64,000 nt of DNA. Origin: Chryseobacterium joostei. Its GTDB lineage: Bacteria > Bacteroidota > Bacteroidia > Flavobacteriales > Weeksellaceae. The notes below the pieces were generated by a model, which worked only from the letters and a program-made list of their open reading frames with translations, was not told the origin of the DNA and did not search any database. This document shows positions 8,196 through 16,641 of this stretch, one piece after another. Every line of letters starts with the position of its first letter. Positions within the stretch are counted from its first letter, which is position 1. The stretch covers positions 1,488,001-1,552,000 of the forward strand of contig NZ_CP033926.1 in assembly GCF_003815775.1 (NCBI RefSeq). The letters are read 5' to 3'. The position numbers were made by a program, and so were the translations under genes.

Positions 8196-9725
8196 TTAAA
8201 ACTCTTCAAAAAAACCATATGGCCAATTAACTAACAAACCCTCATTACTAAAACCAGCTTGAATAATATCTGTAAAGCTATCTTTTCTTTCAAATAGCAA
8301 AATGTTTACATTATCAGCAGTAATTTTCTGAGAATAGATTCTATTACCCACTGTATTAATGATAGTCTCACTATGTGTCTCAATAATAAATTTAAAATCC
8401 ATTTCTTTCGACTTACAGAAAGACAATACATTAATTAATGCATCAATAAACTTAGTTTGAAGTTTTGGATGTAAATGTAATTCCGGTTGCTCAATAACAA
8501 ATATTTTAGTGATTTTTTTTTGTCTTGAATTATTATTTTCTACGGAATTCCATATTTGGGTTATTATTGGTAAAATTTGTGAAAAACCAAATCCTAAATC
8601 AATAATATTATGCTTTAAATTAGTAGTAGAATTATCTTGCTTAAAATTGACATATATTGATATATTACCCCCATTTAGGGTCGCTTCTGGATAAAAATCA
8701 AAATTATTTAAACACCATTCTTTAAATCTATTTTTTTCCCCATCACTAAAGTTCGCTAATACTAATGCTAAATTCTTACCTTGAAAATCTACCTCATCAA
8801 TACTTAATTCTTGAGGTCGATAATATCTATCTGCAGTAGCTCTTAAAGGAGCAATATAGCTAACTGCCTTAAACATGTCAGATAAATATTGATCAATTAT
8901 ACTTACAAAATAAGCTATACTACTCGCTAACATTATACCTTTTAATTCTTTAAAAACCAATGAATCAATATTCAAATCTTTTACATTCTTTGAAAACTTC
9001 GTTGCTGCATCACTATTTTTAACAGAATTAAATAGAGTTTCATTTGAATCAAAATTAAATGTAGAAATTATTCTTGCAATAGTCTCGTCAGCATATTCCA
9101 TTTTACTAATATCCCTAATAATCTGGTGTACCTCTTTTGTTAAATGATTATAATTTCCAAGATACATTCTATCTTTTGTTATACTAAGAATTTGTGGAAT
9201 AAAACCATTCATTCCATTATATGCTTTAATATTTTCAGCTTTAACTTTATGATTATCAACAAAAATTTCAACATTTTGATTTTGATCTATTTTTACTATG
9301 ATTTCAAAATCATTTATAATAATTTTCAACTCGGAAGCATAGGTTGAATTATTTTTATCAGAATTTAATTTAATAAAAAACTGTATCTTCCTATATTTTC
9401 TCATTTTGTTTGATAATGAGTTTGTTCCTGTATAATATAATCTACTACCTCTCTCAGGCGGTAATTCAAAATCAAATGAAAATTCTATAGTTTTATCTTC
9501 AGTTTTATCCCATAATGCTGTTTTAAAATCTCCGAAGTCTACATATGACCCATACCATAGAATTGGACCTTTGGTTTTTGTTTCAACACTTTGCCGTAAA
9601 AGAGGAAAAGCCCTCAGAAATGTACTTTTACCAGAGCTATTTTGTCCTAATAGGAAAGTAAGAGATCTAATTTCATGGAACCCTGTATCTTTTAAGCTCC
9701 GTAAATTTTTAAACCCAATTTTCAT
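8196..9725 (-). CDS. AAA/ABC-type ATPase with DUF3696-like C-terminus (defence-type)
   Basis: This 509-residue cytoplasmic ATPase of the OLD/SMC-like class has a Walker A, GQNSSGKST, at residues 27-35 and a Walker B with signature His pattern, VIEQPELHLHPKLQ, around residues 405-420. The switch His lies in FIIETHSETIIN. The last residues NWPYGFFEEF match the ending of DUF3696. The middle 300 residues are AT-rich and helical, as in the coiled arm of these ATPases. Such ATPases pair with TOPRIM nucleases in PARIS, Gabija-like and split-OLD systems. Here the partner gene follows with no gap. Codon use is more AT-biased than in the flanking genes, which suggests transfer. Confidence 0.85.
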   Translation of the reverse strand: MKIGFKNLRSLKDTGFHEIRSLTFLLGQNSSGKSTFLRAFPLLRQSVETKTKGPILWYGSYVDFGDFKTALWDKTEDKTIEFSFDFELPPERGSRLYYTGTNSLSNKMRKYRKIQFFIKLNSDKNNSTYASELKIIINDFEIIVKIDQNQNVEIFVDNHKVKAENIKAYNGMNGFIPQILSITKDRMYLGNYNHLTKEVHQIIRDISKMEYADETIARIISTFNFDSNETLFNSVKNSDAATKFSKNVKDLNIDSLVFKELKGIMLASSIAYFVSIIDQYLSDMFKAVSYIAPLRATADRYYRPQELSIDEVDFQGKNLALVLANFSDGEKNRFKEWCLNNFDFYPEATLNGGNISIYVNFKQDNSTTNLKHNIIDLGFGFSQILPIITQIWNSVENNNSRQKKITKIFVIEQPELHLHPKLQTKFIDALINVLSFCKSKEMDFKFIIETHSETIINTVGNRIYSQKITADNVNILLFERKDSFTDIIQAGFSNEGLLVNWPYGFFEEF

Positions 9726-9753
9726 TTATTACTAGTTTTAGAATTTTATTGTC

Positions 9754-9761
9754 CAAATATA
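9754..9761 (-). promoter_or_regulatory. -7 box of the ATPase/TOPRIM operon
   Basis: Read on the minus strand this is TATATTTG, an exact TAnnTTTG box, 28 nt before the ATPase ATG at 9725. No clear -33 TTTG is seen at 19 nt. Beyond it, up to about 9998, the sequence is very AT-rich and I see no gene. Confidence 0.45.
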
Positions 9762-9998
9762 GGACTTCTATAAGATCTATAAAATATTCACCGATCAAAA
9801 TATATTGTTATACCTAACTAACCTTTTTATTTGTATTCAAATCTTTTATTTGGCCAAGATATATCAATAATTTTTATTATTAATTTATTTTACGCTCAAC
9901 TAGTCATTTATATATTAAACAAAATTATTAAGATGTTTTTATTGTAAAATTGATATTGGTTCATATTATATTGTTTATTTATTAAAATAACAAAATTA

Positions 9999-10220
9999 CT
10001 AAGGAAATGAATTATTTGAATTACGGGATCTCGTAATGAAATCTATTTTTTTATACAATCCTTTATAATTTCCCCCACTCCGCATGAATCCTTTTTCATC
10101 AGAATAATCCCTTGCAATGGTGTATGTGTAATCTTCCTCACAGAAAACTAAACCTGCTTCTACAGGATTTTGATGTACATAATTAATCTTCTGGTGAATC
10201 ACCTTGTTACTCCATAACAC
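9999..10220 (-). pseudogene. C-terminal fragment of a REP-associated tyrosine transposase (RAYT/Y1_Tnp)
   Basis: About 70 residues remain (LWSNKVIHQKINYVHQNPVEAG, then EDYTYTIARDYSDEKG). This is the conserved tail of RAYT transposases, whose usual form is IHNNPVEAGLV with Y.YSSARDY. The catalytic HUH and Tyr motifs upstream are missing. A stop codon lies just before the fragment in the same frame, and the repeat region begins within 50 bp. RAYTs mobilise palindromic REP sequences, and such hairpins occur elsewhere in this window. Confidence 0.75.
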
Positions 10221-10268
10221 TCAACAAACTGATTATCAAATATCTAAAATTGATATGGAGCTATATTA

Positions 10269-10646
10269 GACCATTCCAAAGTGCCGCTCGGCAATTCCTC
10301 AACCCTATCAAGGTTCTTCCCAATAGCCAATCTCCAGTTGAGGAACTGCAAATCCCCCCTTACCCAAGTGGGTAAAACAAGTTGCAAACAGCCTCAGGAC
10401 ACTTACATAACTGGCTGTAGGCGGTTCCAAAGTACCTCTAGACACTTCCCTAACCCCCTCGAGGGTCTTCCCAACCCCCTTTACCCCCTTGAGGAACGGC
10501 CTATACCCCCTTACCTAAGGGGGTAGAACCAGTTGCATAACGGGCTAGAGATACTTACTCAACGGGTTTCAGGCCGTTATTCAGAGGGTAACACCCCTTG
10601 TCATGGTCCCTTGAGGGGGTTATAAAACGGGGTGCAGAGGTTTTCT
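10269..10646. repeat. dispersed intergenic repeat, copy R1 (composite)
   Basis: This is a C/T-rich element built of short palindromic blocks (CCCCCTTACC with AAGGGGGTAG; CCCCTCGAGGG). Its first half, starting GACCATTCCAAAG, matches copy R2 at 26132. Its second half, starting with GGTTCCAAAG near 10425, matches copy R3 at 29509. It encodes no credible protein. It begins 50 bp from the broken RAYT transposase. Four tracts with CCCCC and GGGGG can fold into several hairpins. Confidence 0.75.
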
Positions 10647-10819
10647 TCTTCATACCCTATAAAATAGATGCAATATGTACACATTGTGTATAGGTTGCAT
10701 ATTTTGTGTTAATACGGGTTTCCATAATGCTGTATTACATAAATTATTTACTTTTAACCCGTAACAAAAAATCACCCGAAAAAGAATTAATTGTTATATT
10801 TACAAACACACAAATGCTT

Positions 10820-12175
10820 ATGAAGAAAAATTTAGTCTATGGGCTATTATTGCTCTGCACATTATCTGTATCCCTCAATTCCTGCAGAACCGATGAAATG
10901 CTGACAGGTACAGAACAAACCCAAAAGGAGAAAATTGCCTTTTTTGAACGCTTTGAAAAGGAAAAAAGCCTTTCCAAAAATGCAAGTTCCAATAATTACG
11001 CACTCCCTTTTAGAAACTCTATGTTAGCCTACTTTGAGAAGTATCCCGAAAAGAAAACCGAACTGGAAAACAGGTATGGAACTGTTGATTTAAAAGTTTC
11101 CTCTCAGGATATTGGAGGAGATAAGGGAGATGATAGAAAACTTCTATTTTTCCCTATGCTAAAGGATGGAAAAGTAATAGCGGTAATAGCCGGAGTGGTA
11201 AATGCAGAAAGAGACTATCTCTATTTTGACGTTCACCAAAACACAAATTCCGATGTTATTTATCTTATTAATAAATTTCAACACTATTATGACACCAAGA
11301 CAGTTTCCCGAAATAGCAATGATCCTATTGATGTGGGAGAAGTTATCATTATTGTAACAAGACCAGTAAAACTGACAATGTCTGACGTATGGAGTGGAAC
11401 TGGTGGATTTGGTAATCCCGGACATGACATGGGAGGTGGAAACGGGGATTTTGGAGGAAATGGTGGCAGTGGTGGCAATCCATACACTCCACAGAATCAA
11501 AATCCTTGTGAGCAAACGAAAAACATTGTTAATAATTCCAAATCAAAACCAGCTATAGATTCGTTAAAACAACAATCTAAATTAAGTGGTGGGAAAGAAA
11601 AAGGGTTTAAAGTAAATTCAGACGGAACTACGACTGCACAAATTGACGGCGGGGCACATCATGTAGACCTTGGAGATACCGCAGGGTATTTAGGAGGGTA
11701 TCATAATCATACTCCCTCAGGTATAAAAATGTTCTCACCACCTGATATTGCGAAGATGCTTAGCTTTGCAATGGCACAAACTAATGGAAATATTGGGAAT
11801 GGCTTTATGGGAATGATTGGGTCTGAGCCATGTTCCTCTTGCCCAGATGGCTATAAATATTATCATTATATGATTAATTTTAATGGAACCTCCCAAGAGT
11901 TGGCAGGCTTTCTGTATAATGCGAATTGGGATTTAAATAAATTAAAATATGAGTTTCAGGTTTTAGAGGGAACAATGGCACTTGACCTATCAAATGTTGA
12001 TTATTTAGGTGGGAATCTCAATACCCAAGGTCTAGAGAAACTTCTTTTTGAAACTGTAAAGGCAATGGGAATGGAAGGAAAAGTAAATCTACAAAGAATA
12101 GAAGATAACGGGACGGTACAAAAAATAACAATAAATAATGGCGGTAGTAGTACAACAGCAACACCCTGTCCATAA
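10820..12175 (+). CDS. lipoprotein with Gly-rich linker and C-terminal JAMM-like metalloprotease signature
   Basis: The start at 10820 (or ATG 10814) is chosen because it opens a lipoprotein signal, with lipobox LNSC about 22 residues in. This gives about 451 residues. The N-terminal module (FRNSMLAYFEKYPEKKTELE, LLFFPMLKDGKVIAVIAG) is followed by a linker of about 30 residues dominated by Gly near residues 190-220. The C-terminal domain carries HNHTPSGIKMFSPPD: His295, His297, Ser306, Asp309. This resembles the HxH...SxxD zinc site of JAB/JAMM proteases, with a Glu (KEKGF) upstream. Conserved head, flexible linker and enzymatic tail resemble polymorphic-toxin layouts. It is probably surface-exposed or periplasmic. 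The two following lipoprotein genes are 11 and about 600 nt away in the same unit. Confidence 0.7.
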   Translation: MKKNLVYGLLLLCTLSVSLNSCRTDEMLTGTEQTQKEKIAFFERFEKEKSLSKNASSNNYALPFRNSMLAYFEKYPEKKTELENRYGTVDLKVSSQDIGGDKGDDRKLLFFPMLKDGKVIAVIAGVVNAERDYLYFDVHQNTNSDVIYLINKFQHYYDTKTVSRNSNDPIDVGEVIIIVTRPVKLTMSDVWSGTGGFGNPGHDMGGGNGDFGGNGGSGGNPYTPQNQNPCEQTKNIVNNSKSKPAIDSLKQQSKLSGGKEKGFKVNSDGTTTAQIDGGAHHVDLGDTAGYLGGYHNHTPSGIKMFSPPDIAKMLSFAMAQTNGNIGNGFMGMIGSEPCSSCPDGYKYYHYMINFNGTSQELAGFLYNANWDLNKLKYEFQVLEGTMALDLSNVDYLGGNLNTQGLEKLLFETVKAMGMEGKVNLQRIEDNGTVQKITINNGGSSTTATPCP

Positions 12176-12186
12176 AAATCAAAATT

Positions 12187-12774
12187 ATGAAAACAACATA
12201 TTTTAAAATTATAGCAATATTAGGTATAACTATAAATTGTGTTTCTTGTAAAGCACAACAAATTCAACCATTAAACACTGATTTAAAGAGTATCACTACT
12301 AATTCTTATCTAAAAGACATAAATAATGAATTGGATGTTTATGTGGGAAATTTTACAGCAACTTATGACAATAAAATAATCAACTTATTCATAACAAAAG
12401 AATTAAAAAGAAATATAAGTTTACAGAACAAAAACTATTATCAGGATGTCCTTTCCATAAGATATATTGTTAAGAATACAAGTGGCCAAGTTTTACAGGA
12501 CACTAAAAATATGGCAATTATGGCAAATGAAATACTCCATACAATTTATAGCTTTGGTACAAGTCCAACTCAAAATTTAGTATTATTATATTATGGCGGA
12601 ACCAATTGTGGTATAGGATGGGGAAAAATAATATTAAAAAAACTCAATACAAGCCAATTATCATGGGAGTATAAACCAAATGACTCTCTTATTGATTCTG
12701 CTACATGCCCTCCAAGTACTGATAAAACCATTTATCTTCCAGAAACAAAAGACTTAATCTTCACAAAGCAATAG
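12187..12774 (+). CDS. small lipoprotein, DUF6705-like, copy 1
   Basis: This 195-residue protein has a lipobox CVSC and a mature start KAQQ. It shares the whole layout with the next gene: KDINNEL / KDLANEL, YYQDVLSIRYIVKN, GTNCGIGWGKI and an identical ending YLPETKDLIFTKQ. The family resembles DUF6705 of Chryseobacterium and relatives, with unknown function. It starts 11 nt after the JAMM-like lipoprotein gene and overlaps the next start by one base, so the three form one operon. Confidence 0.75.
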   Translation: MKTTYFKIIAILGITINCVSCKAQQIQPLNTDLKSITTNSYLKDINNELDVYVGNFTATYDNKIINLFITKELKRNISLQNKNYYQDVLSIRYIVKNTSGQVLQDTKNMAIMANEILHTIYSFGTSPTQNLVLLYYGGTNCGIGWGKIILKKLNTSQLSWEYKPNDSLIDSATCPPSTDKTIYLPETKDLIFTKQ

Positions 12775-13340
12775 TGAGAAATATACTGATCATATTAGGA
12801 ATATTTGCTGTGGTTTCTTGTAAGGCACAGCAAACATATCCACTCAATACATTCCCCGATGATGTTCCCTCTGGTTCGTATATGAAAGACCTAGCTAACG
12901 AACTAGCTTTCTTTACAGGAACTTGGGTAGCAAGCTTTAATGGAAAAAACATTACTTTAATTATTACAAAGCAAGAGCATAAAATGTTCAAGGCTCCTAA
13001 ATCAACAGATTACCATTATCAGGATATCTTGAATGTACGCTATATAGTAAAGAATTCTGATGGAGTACTATTACAAGATAACAATAATGTTCAAAATGAA
13101 TATGATAAAAATGCAATAATTAGTATGTATATTAATAATAATATTGTTAATTTTTATTATACAGGAACTCATTGTGGTATTGGCTGGGGAACCATAAACC
13201 TACAGAAAACTAATAATACGCAGATTTCGTGGTCTTACGAACCTAATGTTACTGTCTTAACAACAAAGAACTGTCCCGGAAATCCTGATTTAACGATCTA
13301 TCTTCCGGAAACAAAAGACTTAATCTTCACAAAACAATAA
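12774..13340 (+). CDS. small lipoprotein, DUF6705-like, copy 2 (GTG start)
   Basis: This is a 188-residue paralogue of the preceding gene, with lipobox VVSC and mature KAQQTYPLN. The start is GTG at 12774, sharing its first base with the TAG stop of copy 1, a typical coupling for translational re-initiation. The C-terminal 13 residues are identical to copy 1, while the middle differs considerably. Tandem diverged copies next to a putative secreted protease would fit an immunity or inhibitor role, but nothing in the sequence proves it. A strong terminator ends the operon. Confidence 0.75.
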   Translation: MRNILIILGIFAVVSCKAQQTYPLNTFPDDVPSGSYMKDLANELAFFTGTWVASFNGKNITLIITKQEHKMFKAPKSTDYHYQDILNVRYIVKNSDGVLLQDNNNVQNEYDKNAIISMYINNNIVNFYYTGTHCGIGWGTINLQKTNNTQISWSYEPNVTVLTTKNCPGNPDLTIYLPETKDLIFTKQ

Positions 13341-13358
13341 GTAACATTTTAAATACAT

Positions 13359-13388
13359 AAAAAAGCGCTCAAATTGAGCGCTTTTTTT
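13359..13388. terminator. bidirectional intrinsic terminator
   Basis: AAAAGCGCTCAA pairs with TTGAGCGCTTTT, with A-run on one side and T-run on the other. It serves the lipoprotein operon and the convergent gene at 13408. Confidence 0.9.
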
Positions 13389-13407
13389 ATACAAATAATT
13401 TATTTGT

Positions 13408-15060
13408 TTATGGCCATACTACCCCTGTCTGTCTAGGGCTTGTCCATGGTTTTCCGGAGCAGCTTGTTCCGGGGTGTGCAGCAAGGCATTCACCAACCCA
13501 TTCGCTTCCAACAGCGTGGGATTTTACCTTTTTCACAGAACAATAGGTAGTTCCGTTATTGTCTTTATACAATTGGTAGTTGGGATAGGCACCTTTAGCA
13601 AGAAGCTCAACATCACTATTGTCCTGTACAGGATAATCGACGATAGCACCAAGAACCCATGCTATGGAATCTTTATTGTTACCAGCGATCAGACTTTGAG
13701 GAGGAGTTAGCGTAATCTTGATTGTTGATTTTGAACTATCTACATTAATGGATGAAGAATAAGTAGATTCTGTAGCGCTCGCCAAAGGAATACCTAGGAA
13801 AGAAAGAGATACGGAAGAAGATTGTTCAAATGTTTTTTGAATGCTTTTGTAATCTTCACCGCTTACGGTGATCTCAACAGAAGGGTAATTAGAAATGGCC
13901 ACTCCGTTCAGTAAGCCGAAAGGCCCGTCAGGTCCAAATTTTGTAGCAGGGTTCGGAGAGAATTTGTATCCGGAAATATGCTTTTCTTCCTGTTTGTCTC
14001 TGCTGTTTTGTTCCGCCTTACGGATAGGATCAAACCATGCCCAATATAAACTGCTTGCAATATTAAAATCTGTAGGAAGGAAGGTAACAAGGGTAACTCC
14101 TGTAAAGGACATCGATATTTTGATCGAGTTTTTGCTTGTGGCAATATCTTCACTGAAATAATTCGCATTACCCCCAATTCCTAATGTAAAGAAGTCGAAG
14201 ATAGGAATAGAGAAACCTGTTTTTCCATTTACGGAAACCTGAAATCTGCTTTCAGATTCGCGGGAGATTTCCATATCGATCTGGGCATCCTGAGAAGTAT
14301 TTTTAAGACCGTTTAAAATATCGCTCAATGGTGTTGTTACCTGAAATGCCGGTAAAACACTATCGTCATTCAATAGCAGACCTCCGTTTTCTTTTTTAGG
14401 ATGCTGTACATTATTTAGTACTCTGGATAAGTAGCCATTATTCATCGTAACATTATTCTGTAAAGATATTGTGGCACCCAGTGCATTCAGATAGTTGGCT
14501 AAAACAGGAACAATAGGCTTTCCGCTTGCTGGTGTCTTATTCAGTAAACGGTCCAGGTCATCACTTTTCTGAATATCGTATAACGTAGTGGATGGCTTGG
14601 CCCACTCTGTAGCAATTTTGTCCATAATGATATCAATGGGCTGCATATTATCCTTAGCAGGAGGAAGCGAACCATAGGCACCTACCCATGCATTCAGTAA
14701 AGCCATTTGCTGATCTGTAGCATCTTTATGGGCAGTATTTAGAACTGCTGTATCTTCTTCAGATAAAGAATAGTTAACTTTTGAGAAAACATCAATAAAA
14801 TAATTGGTAAATACCTGATCAAGCTGAACCGGTTCTGTATTGGCTCTCAGGTTGGATGATATCCAGTCGTAAGTTTTTTTATTAAACTTCAGATTGGATG
14901 GATCCTGCCAGTAATAAGGGAAATTTCCTTTTCCGGTAATGGTGATTGCAGATAGATCTGTACTTAAAACACTTGATAGGATATCATTAGCCCTGTCTTT
15001 TAATTCTGTAATAATTTGTGCTGCTTCTACAAAGGGAGCAACATGTTCTGGGTTTTTCAT
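13408..15060 (-). CDS. 550-residue protein of unknown function
   Basis: No family is recognised. There is no signal peptide: the protein starts MKNPEHVAPFVEAAQIITELKD with a long helical N-terminal half (residues 1-230). A beta-rich segment follows from about 270 to 470, with many alternating Ser/Thr strands (ISMSFTGVTLVTFLP; SSVSLSFLGIPLASATEST). The end has three Cys (TYCSVKK, GECLAAHPGTSC) and a Trp-Pro terminus. The helical-then-beta layout with amphipathic strands could be a pore-former or a phage-tail/injection-type protein, but no diagnostic motif supports either. GC content and codon use match the neighbours. The upstream region 15061-15401 shows no other gene. Confidence 0.6.
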   Translation of the reverse strand: MKNPEHVAPFVEAAQIITELKDRANDILSSVLSTDLSAITITGKGNFPYYWQDPSNLKFNKKTYDWISSNLRANTEPVQLDQVFTNYFIDVFSKVNYSLSEEDTAVLNTAHKDATDQQMALLNAWVGAYGSLPPAKDNMQPIDIIMDKIATEWAKPSTTLYDIQKSDDLDRLLNKTPASGKPIVPVLANYLNALGATISLQNNVTMNNGYLSRVLNNVQHPKKENGGLLLNDDSVLPAFQVTTPLSDILNGLKNTSQDAQIDMEISRESESRFQVSVNGKTGFSIPIFDFFTLGIGGNANYFSEDIATSKNSIKISMSFTGVTLVTFLPTDFNIASSLYWAWFDPIRKAEQNSRDKQEEKHISGYKFSPNPATKFGPDGPFGLLNGVAISNYPSVEITVSGEDYKSIQKTFEQSSSVSLSFLGIPLASATESTYSSSINVDSSKSTIKITLTPPQSLIAGNNKDSIAWVLGAIVDYPVQDNSDVELLAKGAYPNYQLYKDNNGTTYCSVKKVKSHAVGSEWVGECLAAHPGTSCSGKPWTSPRQTGVVWP

Positions 15061-15401
15061 GATTAATAAGTTTTGGTTTTTTTCCTACTCTTTTGTCGGC
15101 TTTTCGGAGACCGCCATTTTTGTTCAGGGTTTCGAAGCTTCTTTTGAACATGTCAAAGTAACGCCTAAAAAGAAGTTGAGGGTAGCGTATAAATCTGTAA
15201 TTTTTATATCAGGTGTTTATACCGTAGGAAGTAGGCATTTATACTGTAGTAAAAAGTAAGTATTTGTACTTCTATAAATTAGCCATCCCGCTCATTGAAG
15301 CGATCTGACTTTGGAAATTCTATTTCATTGGGATAACCTCAGCATTCAATCTGTATTAAATTTTCTGATTCCGGTACTCCCCTACAATCAGTTCATGAAG
15401 T
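15061..15401. other. non-coding gap
   Basis: No gene or obvious structured element is seen. It must carry the promoter of the 13408 gene, but I find no clear TAnnTTTG box. Confidence 0.4.
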
Positions 15402-15902
15402 TTAATGCGAGATTAATATTTGATTAAGCGCACTCTTAAAGCAGCCCAAAATAAACTCTGTATAGTATAATTGTGCATCTAAAGCCTGGGTTTTGCTATG
15501 AAGCTCTATCCGTTTGGAAAGTATAATTTCTCCTTTATAACTAAATGAAAAGAAAGAAAATATCTTAAACCCTGAATTTCTTGTAGGGATCGCATATCCT
15601 GTAGATGCAATTCCCCAATCGGTATCAAATGATTTGGATACATTTACAGCCATTATATCTGCTATATTTTGGGTCACACAATTGTTTTCATGGCCCTCAA
15701 TCCTATCTATATTAAGGAACTTTACTTTTTCGGGTAATGTATAGGTTGTTATTCCTCCCTTGTAAAATAAGCTGGTATTGGGCATTTGAGAAAAAGCAAA
15801 CTGTATCAATCCTGAGGTCACCCCTTCTGCAATAGAAACGGTTTCGTTTACGGTAATAAGTGAATTACTTATATATTCAAGTAAATTTTGCTGGAATTTC
15901 AT
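15402..15902 (-). CDS. CinA C-terminal-like protein (degenerate)
   Basis: These 166 residues resemble the CinA/PncC nicotinamide-nucleotide amidohydrolase domain: VSIAEGVTSGLIQFAFSQMPNTSLFYKGGITTYT corresponds to the AESCTGG...GSS.F..G.VTYS region, and IADIMAVNVSKSF with GIASTGYA matches the later core. The usual AES(C/N)TGG motif is altered to AEGVTSG and the later GIAGP(T/D)GG to GYAIPTRN, so the enzyme may be inactive or changed. Free-standing CinA domains of this kind occur in stress clusters of Flavobacteriia. It lies 51 nt downstream of the small gene at 15954 and is likely co-transcribed with it. Confidence 0.6.
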   Translation of the reverse strand: MKFQQNLLEYISNSLITVNETVSIAEGVTSGLIQFAFSQMPNTSLFYKGGITTYTLPEKVKFLNIDRIEGHENNCVTQNIADIMAVNVSKSFDTDWGIASTGYAIPTRNSGFKIFSFFSFSYKGEIILSKRIELHSKTQALDAQLYYTEFILGCFKSALNQILISH

Positions 15903-15953
15903 GGCTCATCTTTTTATCTAAGTTCAACTTTATAAAATCATTAAATCCTGCCT

Positions 15954-16223
15954 TCAAATAACATCATAGTCATTTAGTTCGGTTATAAAATAATGTTCAA
16001 TAATTTCTTTAGCATTTTTGCACATCTTTAAAAGATCTTCTCTTGAGGCATCTTCAAAAATGAAATCCTCGTGAACCTCAATGATAAACTCAGTCACTTT
16101 TTCTGTATTCATTAGGTCATAGGTCATTAAATCATTCAAATTATCCAATTTACTTTCTTCCCTAAAAAAAGGAATTTTACGGGAAATGGAATTTTTGAAC
16201 TGATAGAGGTGTATTGTTTTCAT
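15954..16223 (-). CDS. small protein of unknown family, paralogue of the 24154 gene
   Basis: This 89-residue protein starts MKTIHLYQFKNSISRKIPFF. Its homologue at 24154 shares the start MKTIHLFQFKNSI, the IVEVHEDFIFE-like core (here IIEVHEDFIFEDAS) and the ending IEHYF...LN.YD.I. There is no signal peptide or membrane segment, and the family was not recognised. It heads a two-gene minus-strand unit with the CinA-like gene. Two conserved paralogues within 8 kb, in opposite orientation, suggest both are real genes. Confidence 0.75.
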   Translation of the reverse strand: MKTIHLYQFKNSISRKIPFFREESKLDNLNDLMTYDLMNTEKVTEFIIEVHEDFIFEDASREDLLKMCKNAKEIIEHYFITELNDYDVI

Positions 16224-16641
16224 GACTTTGGATATTTTGTGTTCGGTGTAAGGTTTGTTTTTTGCTTTAAAATACTCTATTGCCTACAGACTATCTTTCT
16301 CTTACAAAGGATTTATCTTTCAGAAACAATAGCAAAAGTTTCTTGTAAATTAGTCTGTGTACGCAGATAAAGTATGAGTAAAAAGGACAGAGACCATTGG
16401 TTTCTATCCCTTAGTTAATTAAAATCTCTTGCCAATAGATATCCTATTTTCTGATTTTAATAAGCTCATTATGAAAATTGAGTATATTCAAGGGATGTTA
16501 ATCACCTTTCATGGTTTGTGTCTGGTATCTTAAAATTTTGTAATATAGGTATCTTTATGCTCATACTACAATACAAAGATGGCTGTTTCTACCTACAGTA
16601 AGCTATATATATTTATAATAATCTTACATATATCACACCTT
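16224..16641. other. non-coding gap
   Basis: About 418 nt of AT-rich sequence without a credible gene, strong hairpin or repeat. It presumably holds the promoter for the 15954 unit. Confidence 0.4.

Noticed and set aside
10281-10526. 81-residue frame inside repeat R1
   Set aside because: It lies wholly in a palindromic, C-rich repeat and the translation is low-complexity.
14939-15259. 106-residue plus-strand frame antisense to the start of the 550-residue gene
   Set aside because: Partly antisense to a long gene, with no family signal.
15061-15401. Possible structured RNA in the gap before the 550-residue gene
   Set aside because: No strong hairpin or known motif was found.
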